Shown here in pieces: positions 51,701 through 59,093 of a stretch of DNA of 64,000 nt (within the stretch, counting starts at the first letter, position 1; every line of letters starts with the position of its first letter). The DNA is from Duganella sp. 1411. GTDB lineage: Bacteria; Pseudomonadota; Gammaproteobacteria; Burkholderiales; Burkholderiaceae_D. The position numbers and the translations under genes were made by a program. The notes under the pieces are model-generated. The model was not told the DNA's origin. It saw nothing but the letters and a program-made list of their open reading frames with translations, and ran no database searches. The stretch spans positions 248,001 through 312,000 of the forward strand of contig NZ_JAFICD010000004.1 of the NCBI RefSeq assembly GCF_017833525.1, read 5' to 3'.

Positions 51701-52711
51701 GCCGTTGGGGTCGACCATGCGCCACGAGGCCAGGTTGTCGAGCGCGGTGCCCCACAACACGGCCTTCTTGCCGCCCGCGTTCATGGCGATGTTGCCGCCG
51801 ATGCAGGACGCGTGCGCCGACGTCGGGTCGACGGCGAACACGAAGCCGGCCTTCTCGGCCGCCTCGGACACCTTGTTGGTGATCACGCCGGCGCCGGTGT
51901 AGATGGTCGCGTATTCCTTGTCGAGGCCGGGCAGCACCTTCATCTCGACCGGGCCCATGTTGAGCAGCTTCTCGGTGTTGATGACGGCCGACATCGGCGT
52001 CAGCGGGATGGCGCCGCCGGTGTAGCCGGTGCCGCCGCCGCGCGGGATGATGGTCAGCCCCAGCTCGATGCAGCCCTTGACCAGGCCGGCCATCTCCTCC
52101 TCGTTGTCGGGCGTGAGCACGACGAACGGATACTCGACGCGCCAGTCGGTGGCGTCGGTCACGTGCGAGATGCGCTTCATGCCGTCGAAGCAGATGTTGT
52201 GCTTGTCGGTGTAACGGCCCAGCACCTTGTAGGTGCGCTTGCGCAAGTCGTAGACCTGCTTGAATTCCTCGCCGAAGTCGGCCACGGCCTTGCCGGCCGC
52301 GCGCAGCAGCTTGACCACGTTGGCGCTGCGCTGCTTGGCGGCGTCGGAGTCGCTGCCGTCGTCGTCGATGGTCAGGCGGCGCTTGTCGACCTCGGCCAGG
52401 CGGTGGTGCAGCGCGTTGATCAGCTCCTGGCGCCGCTTCGGGTTGTCCAGCATGTCGTCCTGCAGGTACGGATTGCGGCGCACGGCCCAGATGTCGCCGA
52501 GCACCTCGTACAGCATGCGGGCCGAGCGGCCGGTCTGGCGGGCGCAGCGGAGGGCATCGAGCAAGCTCCACGATTCCTCGCCCAGCAGCCGGATGACGAT
52601 CTCGCGATCGGAAAACGACGTGTAGTTATAAGGAATTTCGCGGAGACGCTGGGTCTCCGGTCCGTGGGGCGTTTCCGCCAGCAGAGCTTGGATTTGTGCA
52701 GGGGCATTCAT
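48698..52711 (-). CDS. FAD-linked oxidase/Fe-S protein with N-terminal DUF3683
   Basis: A 1337-residue fusion. Residues ~1–170 are DUF3683 (PYNYTSFSDREIVIRLLGEE). Next is the FAD-binding PCMH domain (VVLTPDNEEEMAGLVKG, IPRGGGTGYTGG, ASCIGGNIAMNAGGKKAV) and an FAD-oxidase C domain (ALHMHAGDGNVHTNLPV, SGEHGIGITKLEFL). Two 4Fe-4S motifs follow (CLRCGKCKPVC and CTVCHKCVTPC), then two CCG domains (YLCCGYPQRG, RCCGDSGTLM). It resembles D-lactate/D-2-hydroxyglutarate dehydrogenases that feed electrons to quinones; the substrate is uncertain. The start at 52711 (MNAPAQIQALL) is chosen; the frame up to 53635 runs over the YqaA gene. Confidence 0.92.
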   Translation of the reverse strand: MNAPAQIQALLAETPHGPETQRLREIPYNYTSFSDREIVIRLLGEESWSLLDALRCARQTGRSARMLYEVLGDIWAVRRNPYLQDDMLDNPKRRQELINALHHRLAEVDKRRLTIDDDGSDSDAAKQRSANVVKLLRAAGKAVADFGEEFKQVYDLRKRTYKVLGRYTDKHNICFDGMKRISHVTDATDWRVEYPFVVLTPDNEEEMAGLVKGCIELGLTIIPRGGGTGYTGGAIPLTPMSAVINTEKLLNMGPVEMKVLPGLDKEYATIYTGAGVITNKVSEAAEKAGFVFAVDPTSAHASCIGGNIAMNAGGKKAVLWGTALDNLASWRMVDPNGDWLEVTRLDHNLSKIHDTPLARFQLEWTHPSARGEAKGAPFKTEILEIAGRTFRKEGLGKDVTDKFLSGLPGIQKEGTDGLITSGRWILHKMPKFARTVCLEFFGQARDAIPSIVEIKDYLDGLPAKGEQFATLRLAGLEHLDERYLRAVGYATKSKRGVLPKMALFGDIVGDDENAVAMAASEVVRIANTRVGEGFVAVSAEARKKFWLDRARTAAIAKHTNAFKINEDVVIPLNRMGEYTDGIERINIELSIKNKLQLVDELREFFAAGNLPIGKSDDADDAVGDEEMLGDRVQQAEALLAQVRDRWTFLLAELDKPLNAVTGELAALGLDRLLAVFDERLKTQPDATLFDVVQDRTIRVTWKQEIRAQLRQIFSGAAYKLILDEATAIHKRVLRGRVFVALHMHAGDGNVHTNLPVNSDHYEMLQLAHAAVARIMVLARSLNGVISGEHGIGITKLEFLTEEEIGPFRDYKLRVDPEGRFNKGKLLNLPGMEADLSNAYTPSFGLMGHESLIMQQSDIGEIANSVKDCLRCGKCKPVCSTHVPRANLLYSPRDKILATSSLIEAFLYEEQTRRGISIKHWEEFEDVADHCTVCHKCVTPCPVNIDFGDVSMNMRNLLRKMDKKSFNPGKSAAMFFLNATDPATINATRAAMVGIGYKAQRLGNDLLKKFAKKQTKAPPPTVGKPPVREQVIHFINKKMPGGLPKKTARALLDIEDDKVIPIIRNPKKTTADTEAVFYFPGCGSERLFSQVGLATQAMLWEVGVQTVLPPGYLCCGYPQRGSGEYDKAEKMMTDNRVLFHRMANTLNYLDIKTVLVSCGTCYDQLATYEFEKIFPGCRIMDIHEYLLEKQVRLEGVTGTRYMYHEPCHTPMKLQEATKTVNGLIATHDNVKIEKNDRCCGDSGTLMIARPDISTQVRFRKEEEVIKGADKLRADGFDGEVKILTSCPACLGGVSRYGEDAGTTADYIVVEIAKHLLGENWMADYVKRANDGGIERVLV

Positions 52712-52935
52712 TATGCGATTGGACTTGTAAACTGAACCCGGGAGGATCATTCTAGCGTATTGCGACGCACCATGTCGGAACAGCCTTAGATGGCCGGGGG
52801 ATACTCCGGTTCGCCGTAGCGCGCTATTAATTTGCGGATGAGCCCGATTACTGGCAATAAAATTCAACTTCCCCCGGAAAAACTGAATGAAATTCCGGGT
52901 CTGGTGCGGTCGACAATACGATCGCTCGCACCAAT

Positions 52936-53427
52936 TCAGCCCAGCATTTGCCCGATCCGGTGCCAAACGCCGTCCGGCACATACAACAGCAAGGCGGTCA
53001 TGGTCATGTAGCGCAACAGTTTGCCGACGGCCATGTAGGCCACGCTGGGCCAGAAAGGCAGCTTGAGCCAGCCGCCCAAGGTGCACAGCGGATCGCCGAT
53101 GCCGGGCAACCAGGCCAGCAGCATGGTCTTGGCGCCGTAGCGCTCGAGCCAGTGGAACCAGCGGCTCTTGCGTTCCTTGGCGAAGGTGGTCTTGGCCTGG
53201 TAGCCGATCCAGTAATCGACGGCGCCGCCGAGGGTATTGCCGACGGTGGCCACGGCGATGGCGCTCCAGAACAGCTCCGGGTTGGCCTTGATCACCGCAA
53301 ACACCGCCGGTTCCGAGCCCAGCGGCACCAGGGTGGCGGACACAAAACTGATGAGGAAGACCGATGTCAGGCCCACTTCCGGCGCGGCGAGCACGTTGAG
53401 CAGCCAGGCGATTGCAGATTCGATCAT
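52936..53427 (-). CDS. YqaA/DedA-like membrane protein
   Basis: A 163-residue integral membrane protein of the YqaA/SNARE-associated (VTT) type. Hydrophobic segments appear at residues ~15–35 (AAPEVGLTSVFLISFVSATL), ~45–70, ~95–115 and ~130–155. Characteristic motifs are SATLVPLGSEPAVFA and NTLGGAVDYWIGY, and LPGIGDPLCTLGGWL. Likely involved in membrane lipid handling, by family analogy with DedA. It is 225 bp upstream of the dehydrogenase start on the same strand; co-transcription is uncertain. Confidence 0.83.
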   Translation of the reverse strand: MIESAIAWLLNVLAAPEVGLTSVFLISFVSATLVPLGSEPAVFAVIKANPELFWSAIAVATVGNTLGGAVDYWIGYQAKTTFAKERKSRWFHWLERYGAKTMLLAWLPGIGDPLCTLGGWLKLPFWPSVAYMAVGKLLRYMTMTALLLYVPDGVWHRIGQMLG

Positions 53428-53570
53428 CGGTTTCTTTAGCGGGACGAAAGGTGTCCATTATAATGATCCGCACACCGCACGATTGAACAGCCCGGTCCTT
53501 GCCCACCGGCATCGGACCCGCGCCCCTGCCCGACCCGGTCACCCGCCGGATAGTTAGCATCGAACAACCG

Positions 53571-53675
53571 CGGAACCCTCCGGGGTCAAGTCTAACATTC
53601 ATACACGGGCTGTGCCCTAGCCGCAGCGACGGCACAGCCCGTGTTGGAATGTTAGACTTGACCCCAACGGTTCCG
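53571..53675. repeat. Long palindrome in the ilvA leader
   Basis: Two 35-base arms (53582–53616 and 53631–53665) differ at only two positions and flank a 14-base loop. They begin GGGGTCAAGTCTAACATTC and end in the complement, GAATGTTAGACTTGACCCC. Outer bases CGGAACC (53571–53577) and GGTTCCG (53669–53675) extend the symmetry. The right arm ends 37 bp before the ilvA ATG. Begins GGGGTC and ends GACCCC like the REP hairpins elsewhere in the window. Confidence 0.85.
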
Positions 53676-53702
53676 GCCCTCTGGAATCACTGTTTGCAGA
53701 CT

Positions 53703-55238
53703 ATGACTATCGACTATCTGAAGAAAATCCTGACCGCGCGCGTCTATGACGTCGCTGATGAAACCCCGCTGGAACTCGCGCCGACCTTGTCGCAGCGCTA
53801 CGAGAACCGAATTTATTTCAAGCGCGAGGACATGCAGAGCGTGTTCAGCTTCAAGATTCGCGGCGCCTACAACAAGATGGCCCACCTGAGCGACGCCCAG
53901 CGCAAACGCGGCGTCATCTGCGCCTCGGCCGGCAACCACGCCCAGGGCGTGGCGCTGTCGGCAGCCAAGCTGGGCTGCCGCGCGCTGATCGTCATGCCGA
54001 CCACCACCCCGCAGGTCAAGATCGACGCCGTCAAGGCGCGCGGCGGCGCCGACGTCGAGGTGGTGCTGCACGGCGAGTCCTATACCGATGCCTACAACCA
54101 CGCGCTGACGCTGGAGCAGGAACAGAAGCTGACCTTCGTCCATCCGTTCGACGATCCGGACGTCATCGCCGGCCAGGGCACCATCGGCATGGAGATCCTG
54201 CGCCAGCATTCCGGCCCCATCCACGCGATCTTCGTGGCCATCGGCGGCGGCGGACTGATCGCGGGCGTGGCGTCGTACGTCAAGGCGATCCGCCCCGATA
54301 TCAAGATCATCGGCGTGCAGACCATCGATTCGGACGCCATGGCCCGCAGCATCAAGGCCGGCGAACGCGTGACCCTGGCCGATGTCGGCCTGTTCTCCGA
54401 CGGCACCGCCGTGCGCCTGGTGGGCGAGGAGACCTTCCGCATCGCCCGCGAGCTGGTCGACGACATCATCATCGTCGACACCGACGCCATCAGCGCCGCC
54501 ATCAAGGACGTGTTCACCGACACGCGCAGCATCCTGGAGCCGGCCGGCGCGCTGGCCATCGCCGGCGCCAAGGCCTACATCGAACGCGCGGCCATGACCA
54601 AGGAGCCGATCAAGAACGAGACGCTGGTCACCATCGCCTGCGGCGCCAACATGAATTTCGACCGCCTGCGCTTTGTTGCCGAGCGCGCTGAACTGGGCGA
54701 GGCGCGCGAGGCGGTGTTCGCCGTCACCTTGCCCGAGCAGCGCGGCAGCTTCAAGCGCTTCTGCTCGCTGGTGGGGCCGCGCAATGTGACCGAGTTCAAC
54801 TACCGCATCAGCGACAAGGACGAGGCCCACGTGTTCGTCGGCGTGCAGATCGCCGATCGCGGCGAGTCCGGCGGCCTGGCGCGCAAGTTCGAGGAGCACG
54901 GCTTCAGGACCTTGGACCTGACCCACGACGAGCTGGCCAAGGCCCACATCCGCCACCTGGTCGGCGGCAAGAGCGGGCTGGCCAAGGACGAGCTGCTGTA
55001 CCGCTTCGAGTTCCCGGAGCGCCCGGGCGCGCTGATGCGCTTCCTCGACAGCATGGCGCCGAACTGGAACATCTCGCTGTGCCATTACCGCAGCCAGGGC
55101 GGCGACGTCGGCCGCATCCTGATCGGCCTGCAGGTGCCGGCCGGGGAGATGGACGCGTTCGCGCAGTTCCTCACCACGCTCGGCTACCGCTATTGGGATG
55201 AGAGCGCCAATCCGGTGTACAAGCTGTTCCTGGGCTAG
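53703..55238 (+). CDS. ilvA: Threonine ammonia-lyase, biosynthetic
   Basis: A 511-residue PLP enzyme. The lysine site is RIYFKREDMQSVFSFKIRGA (Lys in SFKIRGA), the Gly-rich phosphate loop is AIGGGGLIAGVAS, and the Ser/Asn-rich ASAGNHAQGVALS is present. After residue ~325 there are two ACT-like regulatory domains (FAVTLPEQRGSFKRFCSLVG and YRFEFPERPGALMRFLDSM), showing the isoleucine-inhibited biosynthetic form. It converts threonine to 2-oxobutanoate for isoleucine synthesis. No strong ribosome-binding site is visible before 53703, and the leader holds a long palindrome. It is followed by queF on the same strand. Confidence 0.95.
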   Translation: MTIDYLKKILTARVYDVADETPLELAPTLSQRYENRIYFKREDMQSVFSFKIRGAYNKMAHLSDAQRKRGVICASAGNHAQGVALSAAKLGCRALIVMPTTTPQVKIDAVKARGGADVEVVLHGESYTDAYNHALTLEQEQKLTFVHPFDDPDVIAGQGTIGMEILRQHSGPIHAIFVAIGGGGLIAGVASYVKAIRPDIKIIGVQTIDSDAMARSIKAGERVTLADVGLFSDGTAVRLVGEETFRIARELVDDIIIVDTDAISAAIKDVFTDTRSILEPAGALAIAGAKAYIERAAMTKEPIKNETLVTIACGANMNFDRLRFVAERAELGEAREAVFAVTLPEQRGSFKRFCSLVGPRNVTEFNYRISDKDEAHVFVGVQIADRGESGGLARKFEEHGFRTLDLTHDELAKAHIRHLVGGKSGLAKDELLYRFEFPERPGALMRFLDSMAPNWNISLCHYRSQGGDVGRILIGLQVPAGEMDAFAQFLTTLGYRYWDESANPVYKLFLG

Positions 55239-55266
55239 GCACCCCGCAATCACCCGACCACGGAGA

Positions 55267-55366
55267 CACGTAGGGCGGATTAGCGTAGCGTAATCCGCCA
55301 TTGCATGCGTCACCGACGGCTCATGCAATGGTGGATTACGGCGTTCCGCCTAATCCGCCCTACGTG
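55267..55366. repeat. Bipartite palindromic repeat, copy e
   Basis: About 100 bp: CACGTAGGGCGGATTAGCGT ... GGCGTTCCGCCTAATCCGCC ending CCTACGTG. It starts 28 bp after the ilvA stop and lies before queF. It is inverted relative to copy f at 58996. Flanked on the left by CCACGGAGACACG, as copy d is. Confidence 0.85.
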
Positions 55367-55440
55367 CCTCCGTGGCCATGCCCCGGGCACTCCGCAGTGA
55401 ATTAGGCTACCATTTCACCTTTGCCGATTCAAAGCCCGCC

Positions 55441-56274
55441 ATGACCAACTCCGCCGACCTGTCCCCGCTGGGAAAAACCTCCGCCTACCGCACCGATTAC
55501 GCGCCGGAGCTGCTGTTTCCCATCCCGCGCCAGGGCAAGCGCGACGAGCTGGGCCTGAGCGGCACCCTGCCCTTCTTCGGCGTCGACATTTGGAACGCCT
55601 ACGAGATCTCCTGGCTCAACCAGCGCGGCAAGCCGCAGGTGGCGATCGCGCGCGTGACCTTCCCGGCCGATTCGCCCAACATCATCGAATCGAAATCCTT
55701 CAAGCTCTACCTGAACTCGTTCAACCAGACCCGCCTCGACAACGTGGCGGCGCTCAAGGCGCTGCTGCAGCAGGATTTGACCGAGGCGGCCGGCGCCAGC
55801 GTCCACATCGCCATCACCCAGCCGGAGGAATTTGGCATGATCGCGATGGGCGAACTCGACGGCCTGCTGCTGGACCGCCTCGACATCGAGGTCGACAACT
55901 ACAGCCCGTCGCCGCAACTGCTCAAGGCCGCCCACGACGAGGAGCCGGTCGAGGAAAAGCTGGTGTCGCACCTGCTCAAGTCGAACTGCCTGGTCACCGG
56001 CCAGCCCGACTGGGCCAGCGTGCAGATCCACTACGCCGGCCCGCAAATCGACCAGGAAAGCTTGCTGAAATACCTGATCGGTTTCCGCGAGCACAACGAG
56101 TTCCACGAGCAATGCGTCGAACGCATCTTCGTCGACATCCTGCGCCAGTGCGCGCCGCAACAGCTGGCGGTGTACGCGCGCTACACGCGGCGCGGCGGGC
56201 TCGACATCAATCCCTGGCGCAGCAATTTCAGCACGGCACAGAGACCGCCCAACCTGCGCGGCGCGCGTCAGTAG
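55441..56274 (+). CDS. queF: NADPH-dependent 7-cyano-7-deazaguanine reductase
   Basis: A 277-residue bimodular (YqcD-like) QueF. The QueF motif is IIESKSFKLYLNSFNQTRLD (residues ~81–100); the nucleophilic cysteine is Cys183 in SNCLVTGQPDWASVQIHY, with Asp190 as the likely proton donor. It reduces preQ0 to preQ1 in queuosine synthesis. The start at 55441 (MTNSADLSPLGKTS) is selected over the longer frame. It follows ilvA and a repeat copy, and the two genes are adjacent in other Burkholderiales. Confidence 0.95.
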   Translation: MTNSADLSPLGKTSAYRTDYAPELLFPIPRQGKRDELGLSGTLPFFGVDIWNAYEISWLNQRGKPQVAIARVTFPADSPNIIESKSFKLYLNSFNQTRLDNVAALKALLQQDLTEAAGASVHIAITQPEEFGMIAMGELDGLLLDRLDIEVDNYSPSPQLLKAAHDEEPVEEKLVSHLLKSNCLVTGQPDWASVQIHYAGPQIDQESLLKYLIGFREHNEFHEQCVERIFVDILRQCAPQQLAVYARYTRRGGLDINPWRSNFSTAQRPPNLRGARQ

Positions 56275-56376
56275 CGCGAATCAGGCGTATGATGTGACCA
56301 ATGGTGCGACTTTCACAAGAAACTAGCTCATCTGTTGAAAAACGCGAAAAATCGGAAAAACGCATCGGTTTGCGGC

Positions 56377-56403
56377 AAAAAACCGGCGTTTCCCGGCTTT
56401 TTT
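56377..56403. terminator. Terminator-like hairpin after queF
   Basis: AAAAAACCGG (56377–56386) pairs with CCGG (56393–56396) plus C and TTTTTT (56398–56403), with a 6-base loop and one bulged C. The plus-strand T-run makes it a candidate intrinsic terminator for ilvA–queF, and the A-run makes it usable from the other strand. Confidence 0.6.
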
Positions 56404-56510
56404 GCGCATAAATAGCAAATGCTTTCTGCGGTGCATTTCTAATAACACCCGGGACGCCGCGGCGCGCCCGGCGCCGGGCCAGAATGCAACGCCGGGACGA
56501 GCGATTTCAT

Positions 56511-56539
56511 GTTACATAGCGCACAAACAAGCCTATAAT
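56511..56539 (+). promoter_or_regulatory. Probable sigma-70 promoter of ptsN–hprK–rapZ
   Basis: A perfect TATAAT (-10) at 56534–56539 is preceded after 17 bases by GTTACA (56511–56516), four of six matches to TTGACA. The ptsN start lies 43 bases beyond. No other good promoter appears in the gap. Confidence 0.6.
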
Positions 56540-56581
56540 TCGGCGGCGTCCCGCGTTTCTCGCAACACCTTATGTCGTCTT

Positions 56582-57064
56582 ATGAATAACCTGAGCAAAA
56601 TACTCTCCCTCGAAAACGTCCTCCTTGACCTGGAAGTGTCCAGCAAGAAGCGGGCATTCGAGCAGGCCGGCCTGATCTTCGAAAACAATTGCGGCATCGC
56701 CCGCTCCACCGTCTCGGACAACCTGTTCGCGCGCGAGCGCCTCGGTTCCACCGGGCTCGGTCATGGCGTGGCCGTGCCGCACGGCCGCATCAAGGGCATG
56801 AAGAGCCTGAAGTCGCCGCTGGCCGCGTTCGTCCGCCTGGCCGAGCCGATCCCGTTCGAGTCGCCCGACGGCAAGCCGGTCAATCTGCTGTTCTTCCTGC
56901 TGATCCCGGACCACGTCACCCAGCAGCACCTCGAGATCCTCTCGGAGATCGCCGAGATGTTCTCCGACGACGCCTTCCGCACCGCGCTGAGCACCGACCC
57001 GGACCCGAAATCGGTGCACTCGCGCATCATCAATTGGATGCCGAGCCTGCAGGCCGCCGGCTGA
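56582..57064 (+). CDS. ptsN: PTS IIA-like nitrogen regulatory protein
   Basis: A 160-residue EIIA-Ntr. The phosphorylation histidine is His67 in GHGVAVPHGRIKG, and the surrounding NNCGIARSTVSDNLFARERLGSTGLG matches PtsN. It accepts phosphate in the nitrogen PTS and regulates potassium transport and other processes. Start MNNLSKILSLENVLLDL at 56582; the longer frame is not used. It precedes hprK by about 100 bp on the same strand. Confidence 0.95.
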   Translation: MNNLSKILSLENVLLDLEVSSKKRAFEQAGLIFENNCGIARSTVSDNLFARERLGSTGLGHGVAVPHGRIKGMKSLKSPLAAFVRLAEPIPFESPDGKPVNLLFFLLIPDHVTQQHLEILSEIAEMFSDDAFRTALSTDPDPKSVHSRIINWMPSLQAAG

Positions 57065-57164
57065 CCGTTCCGACGCGAAGTGGCTGGCGAGCATGGGTTG
57101 CCGGACAATAGGTTAAACTAAGGGCGTAGCCCCACCTTAGTCCAACCTCTAGATAAGACGACCC

Positions 57165-58100
57165 ATGCTGCAAACGCCGCTGACGATACAAAGGCTTTAC
57201 GACGACAATCGCGAGAGTTTGCAGCTCGGCTGGTTCGCCGGTTTCCCCGGCGGCGAGCGCCTCATTTCCGGCGACGTGGCGTCGGCCGCCGACCAGGTCG
57301 GCCACCTCAACACCATCCACCCGGGCCGCATCCAGGTCTTCGGACACCAGGAAATCAATTACTACCAGCGGCTCAAGGCGCTCACGCGCGCCCACGTCAT
57401 CGGCGAGCTGATCGCTGGCGGGCCGCCGGCGCTGATCATCGCCCAGGGACTGGAAACGCCGCCCGACATCCTCGCCATCTGCGACGAGAAAAACATCCCG
57501 CTGTTCTCCACGCCGTTACCCGCCGCACAGGTGATCGACTTCCTGCGCGTGTATCTTTCCAAGAAGCTGGCGCAACGCATCATCATGCACGGCGTGTTCA
57601 TGGACGTGCTGGGCGTGGGCGTGCTGATCACCGGCGACTCCGGCCTCGGCAAGAGCGAGCTGGGCCTGGAGCTGATTTCCCGCTCGCACGGGCTGGTGGC
57701 CGACGACGCGGTCGAGTTCTCGCGCATCGCGCCGAACATGATCGAGGGCCGCTGCCCGGCCCTGCTGCAGAACCTGCTGGAGGTGCGCGGGCTGGGCCTG
57801 CTGGACATCAAGGCGATCTTCGGCGAGACGGCGGTGCGCCGCAAGATGCGCCTGAAACTGATCGTGCATCTGGTGCGCCGTGGCGCGCTGGAGGAGGAAG
57901 TGGAGCGGCTGCCGTTCCAGTTCCCGACCGAGGACGTGCTGGGCCTGCCGATCCGCAAGGTGGTGATCCCGGTGGCGGCCGGCCGCAACATCGCCGTGCT
58001 GCTGGAGGCCGCCGTGCGCAACACGATCCTGCAATTGCGCGGCATCGACACACTCCAGGAGTTCATGGAGCGGCAACGGCAAGCCATGAGCGGAGACTAA
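57165..58100 (+). CDS. hprK: HPr kinase/phosphorylase
   Basis: A 311-residue HprK. Walker A is GDSGLGKS (residues 157–164) and the signature LLEVRGLGLLDIKAIFGETA follows at ~204–223, with the catalytic His in MHGVFMDVLG and Asp in LVADDAVEF. The N-terminal ~130 residues are the HPrK N-domain. It phosphorylates and dephosphorylates HPr on serine. It precedes rapZ by 1 bp and is coupled to it. Confidence 0.96.
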   Translation: MLQTPLTIQRLYDDNRESLQLGWFAGFPGGERLISGDVASAADQVGHLNTIHPGRIQVFGHQEINYYQRLKALTRAHVIGELIAGGPPALIIAQGLETPPDILAICDEKNIPLFSTPLPAAQVIDFLRVYLSKKLAQRIIMHGVFMDVLGVGVLITGDSGLGKSELGLELISRSHGLVADDAVEFSRIAPNMIEGRCPALLQNLLEVRGLGLLDIKAIFGETAVRRKMRLKLIVHLVRRGALEEEVERLPFQFPTEDVLGLPIRKVVIPVAAGRNIAVLLEAAVRNTILQLRGIDTLQEFMERQRQAMSGD

Positions 58101-58101
58101 T

Positions 58102-58962
58102 ATGCGTATCGTCCTCATCACCGGCATCTCGGGCTCCGGCAAATCGGTGGCCTTGAACGTGCTCGAAGACACCGGCCACTATTGCGTCGACAACCTGCCG
58201 CCGGCGCTGCTGTCGAACCTGGTCGCAACCCTGGCCGAGGAAGGCTTGCAGGCGCTGGCGGTGGCGGTCGACGCCCGCAGCGCCGAATCGCTGGCCTCGC
58301 TGCCGGCCGACGTCAAGCGGCTGCGCGAAGAGGGGCACGACGTCAAGGTCATGTTCCTGACCGCGAACACGCACTCGCTGGTGGCGCGCTTCTCGGAAAC
58401 GCGCCGCAGCCATCCGCTGTCGCACGAGCTGCGTCCGGGGCAGAACCCGGCCGCGCGCCGCACCTTGATCGAATGCATCATGGAGGAGCGCGAGCGGCTG
58501 TCGGCGATCGAACAGCTGGGCCACGTGGTCGACACGTCGGAGCTGAGCGCCAACAAGCTGCGCGCCTGGGTCAAGGATCTGGTGGCCAGCGAGGGCGCGC
58601 CGCTGACCTTGTTCTTCGAATCGTTCGCCTTCAAGCTGGGCGTGCCGATGGACGCCGATTTCGTGTTCGACGTGCGGGCGCTGCCGAATCCGTACTACGA
58701 TTTGACGTTGCGCCCGCTCACGGGCCGCGACGCGCCGGTGATCGATTTCCTCGACGCCCAGCCGAGCGCCATCGAGATGCTGGGCGATATCCGCGCGTTC
58801 GTCGAGAAGTGGCTGCCGTTCTTTAAGACCGATAATCGCAGTTATCTGACCGTGGCGCTGGGTTGTACGGGCGGGCAACACCGCTCGGTGTATATGGCGG
58901 AGAAGCTGGCGGCGTATTTCCATCCCAACGAACGCGTGGTGCTGCGGCACCGCGAACAATGA
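58102..58962 (+). CDS. rapZ: RNase adapter protein RapZ
   Basis: A 286-residue protein with Walker A GISGSGKS (residues 8–15) and the family segments VDARSAESLASLPADVKRLR and TRRSHPLS. The C-terminal DFVFDVRALPNPYYDLTLRP and GCTGGQHRSVYMAEKLA is the conserved RapZ ligand-binding part. RapZ binds small RNA and the RNase E machinery in E. coli, controlling glucosamine-6-phosphate synthase. It overlaps nothing but follows hprK by 1 bp; repeat copy f lies 33 bp after its stop. Confidence 0.95.
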   Translation: MRIVLITGISGSGKSVALNVLEDTGHYCVDNLPPALLSNLVATLAEEGLQALAVAVDARSAESLASLPADVKRLREEGHDVKVMFLTANTHSLVARFSETRRSHPLSHELRPGQNPAARRTLIECIMEERERLSAIEQLGHVVDTSELSANKLRAWVKDLVASEGAPLTLFFESFAFKLGVPMDADFVFDVRALPNPYYDLTLRPLTGRDAPVIDFLDAQPSAIEMLGDIRAFVEKWLPFFKTDNRSYLTVALGCTGGQHRSVYMAEKLAAYFHPNERVVLRHREQ

Positions 58963-58995
58963 CCGTAACATAGGGCACGTGGAAACACGTGGAAA

Positions 58996-59093
58996 CACGT
59001 AGGGCGGATTAGGCGGAACGCCGTAATCCGCCATGGTTGAGCCGTCGACGGCGCATGCATGGCGGATTACGCTTCGCTAATCCGCCCTACGTG
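58996..59093. repeat. Bipartite palindromic repeat, copy f
   Basis: About 98 bp in reverse orientation to copy e: CACGTAGGGCGGATTAGGCG on the left, CGCTAATCCGCCCTACGTG on the right. It lies between convergent rapZ and the hydrolase-like gene, whose last codons and stop are inside it. GGAAACACGT is tandemly duplicated immediately left (58981–59000). Confidence 0.85.

Larger units (their letters stand above)
56275..56581. other. Intergenic region between queF and ptsN
   Basis: A 307 bp gap. It contains an A-rich stretch with a terminator-like hairpin (56377–56403), a GC-rich stretch around 56445–56490 with an imperfect hairpin, and a probable promoter (56511–56539). No coding frame with support was found. 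Confidence 0.7.

Noticed and set aside
52712..53635. N-terminal extension of the DUF3683 dehydrogenase to 1645 residues
   Set aside because: It runs through the leader and the YqaA-like gene in another frame, lacks family similarity, and MNAPAQIQALL gives the expected start.
26231..59093. CRISPR interpretation of the six repeat copies
   Set aside because: Copies are tens of kilobases apart, palindromic, and lie singly at gene ends; there are no regular spacers or cas genes.
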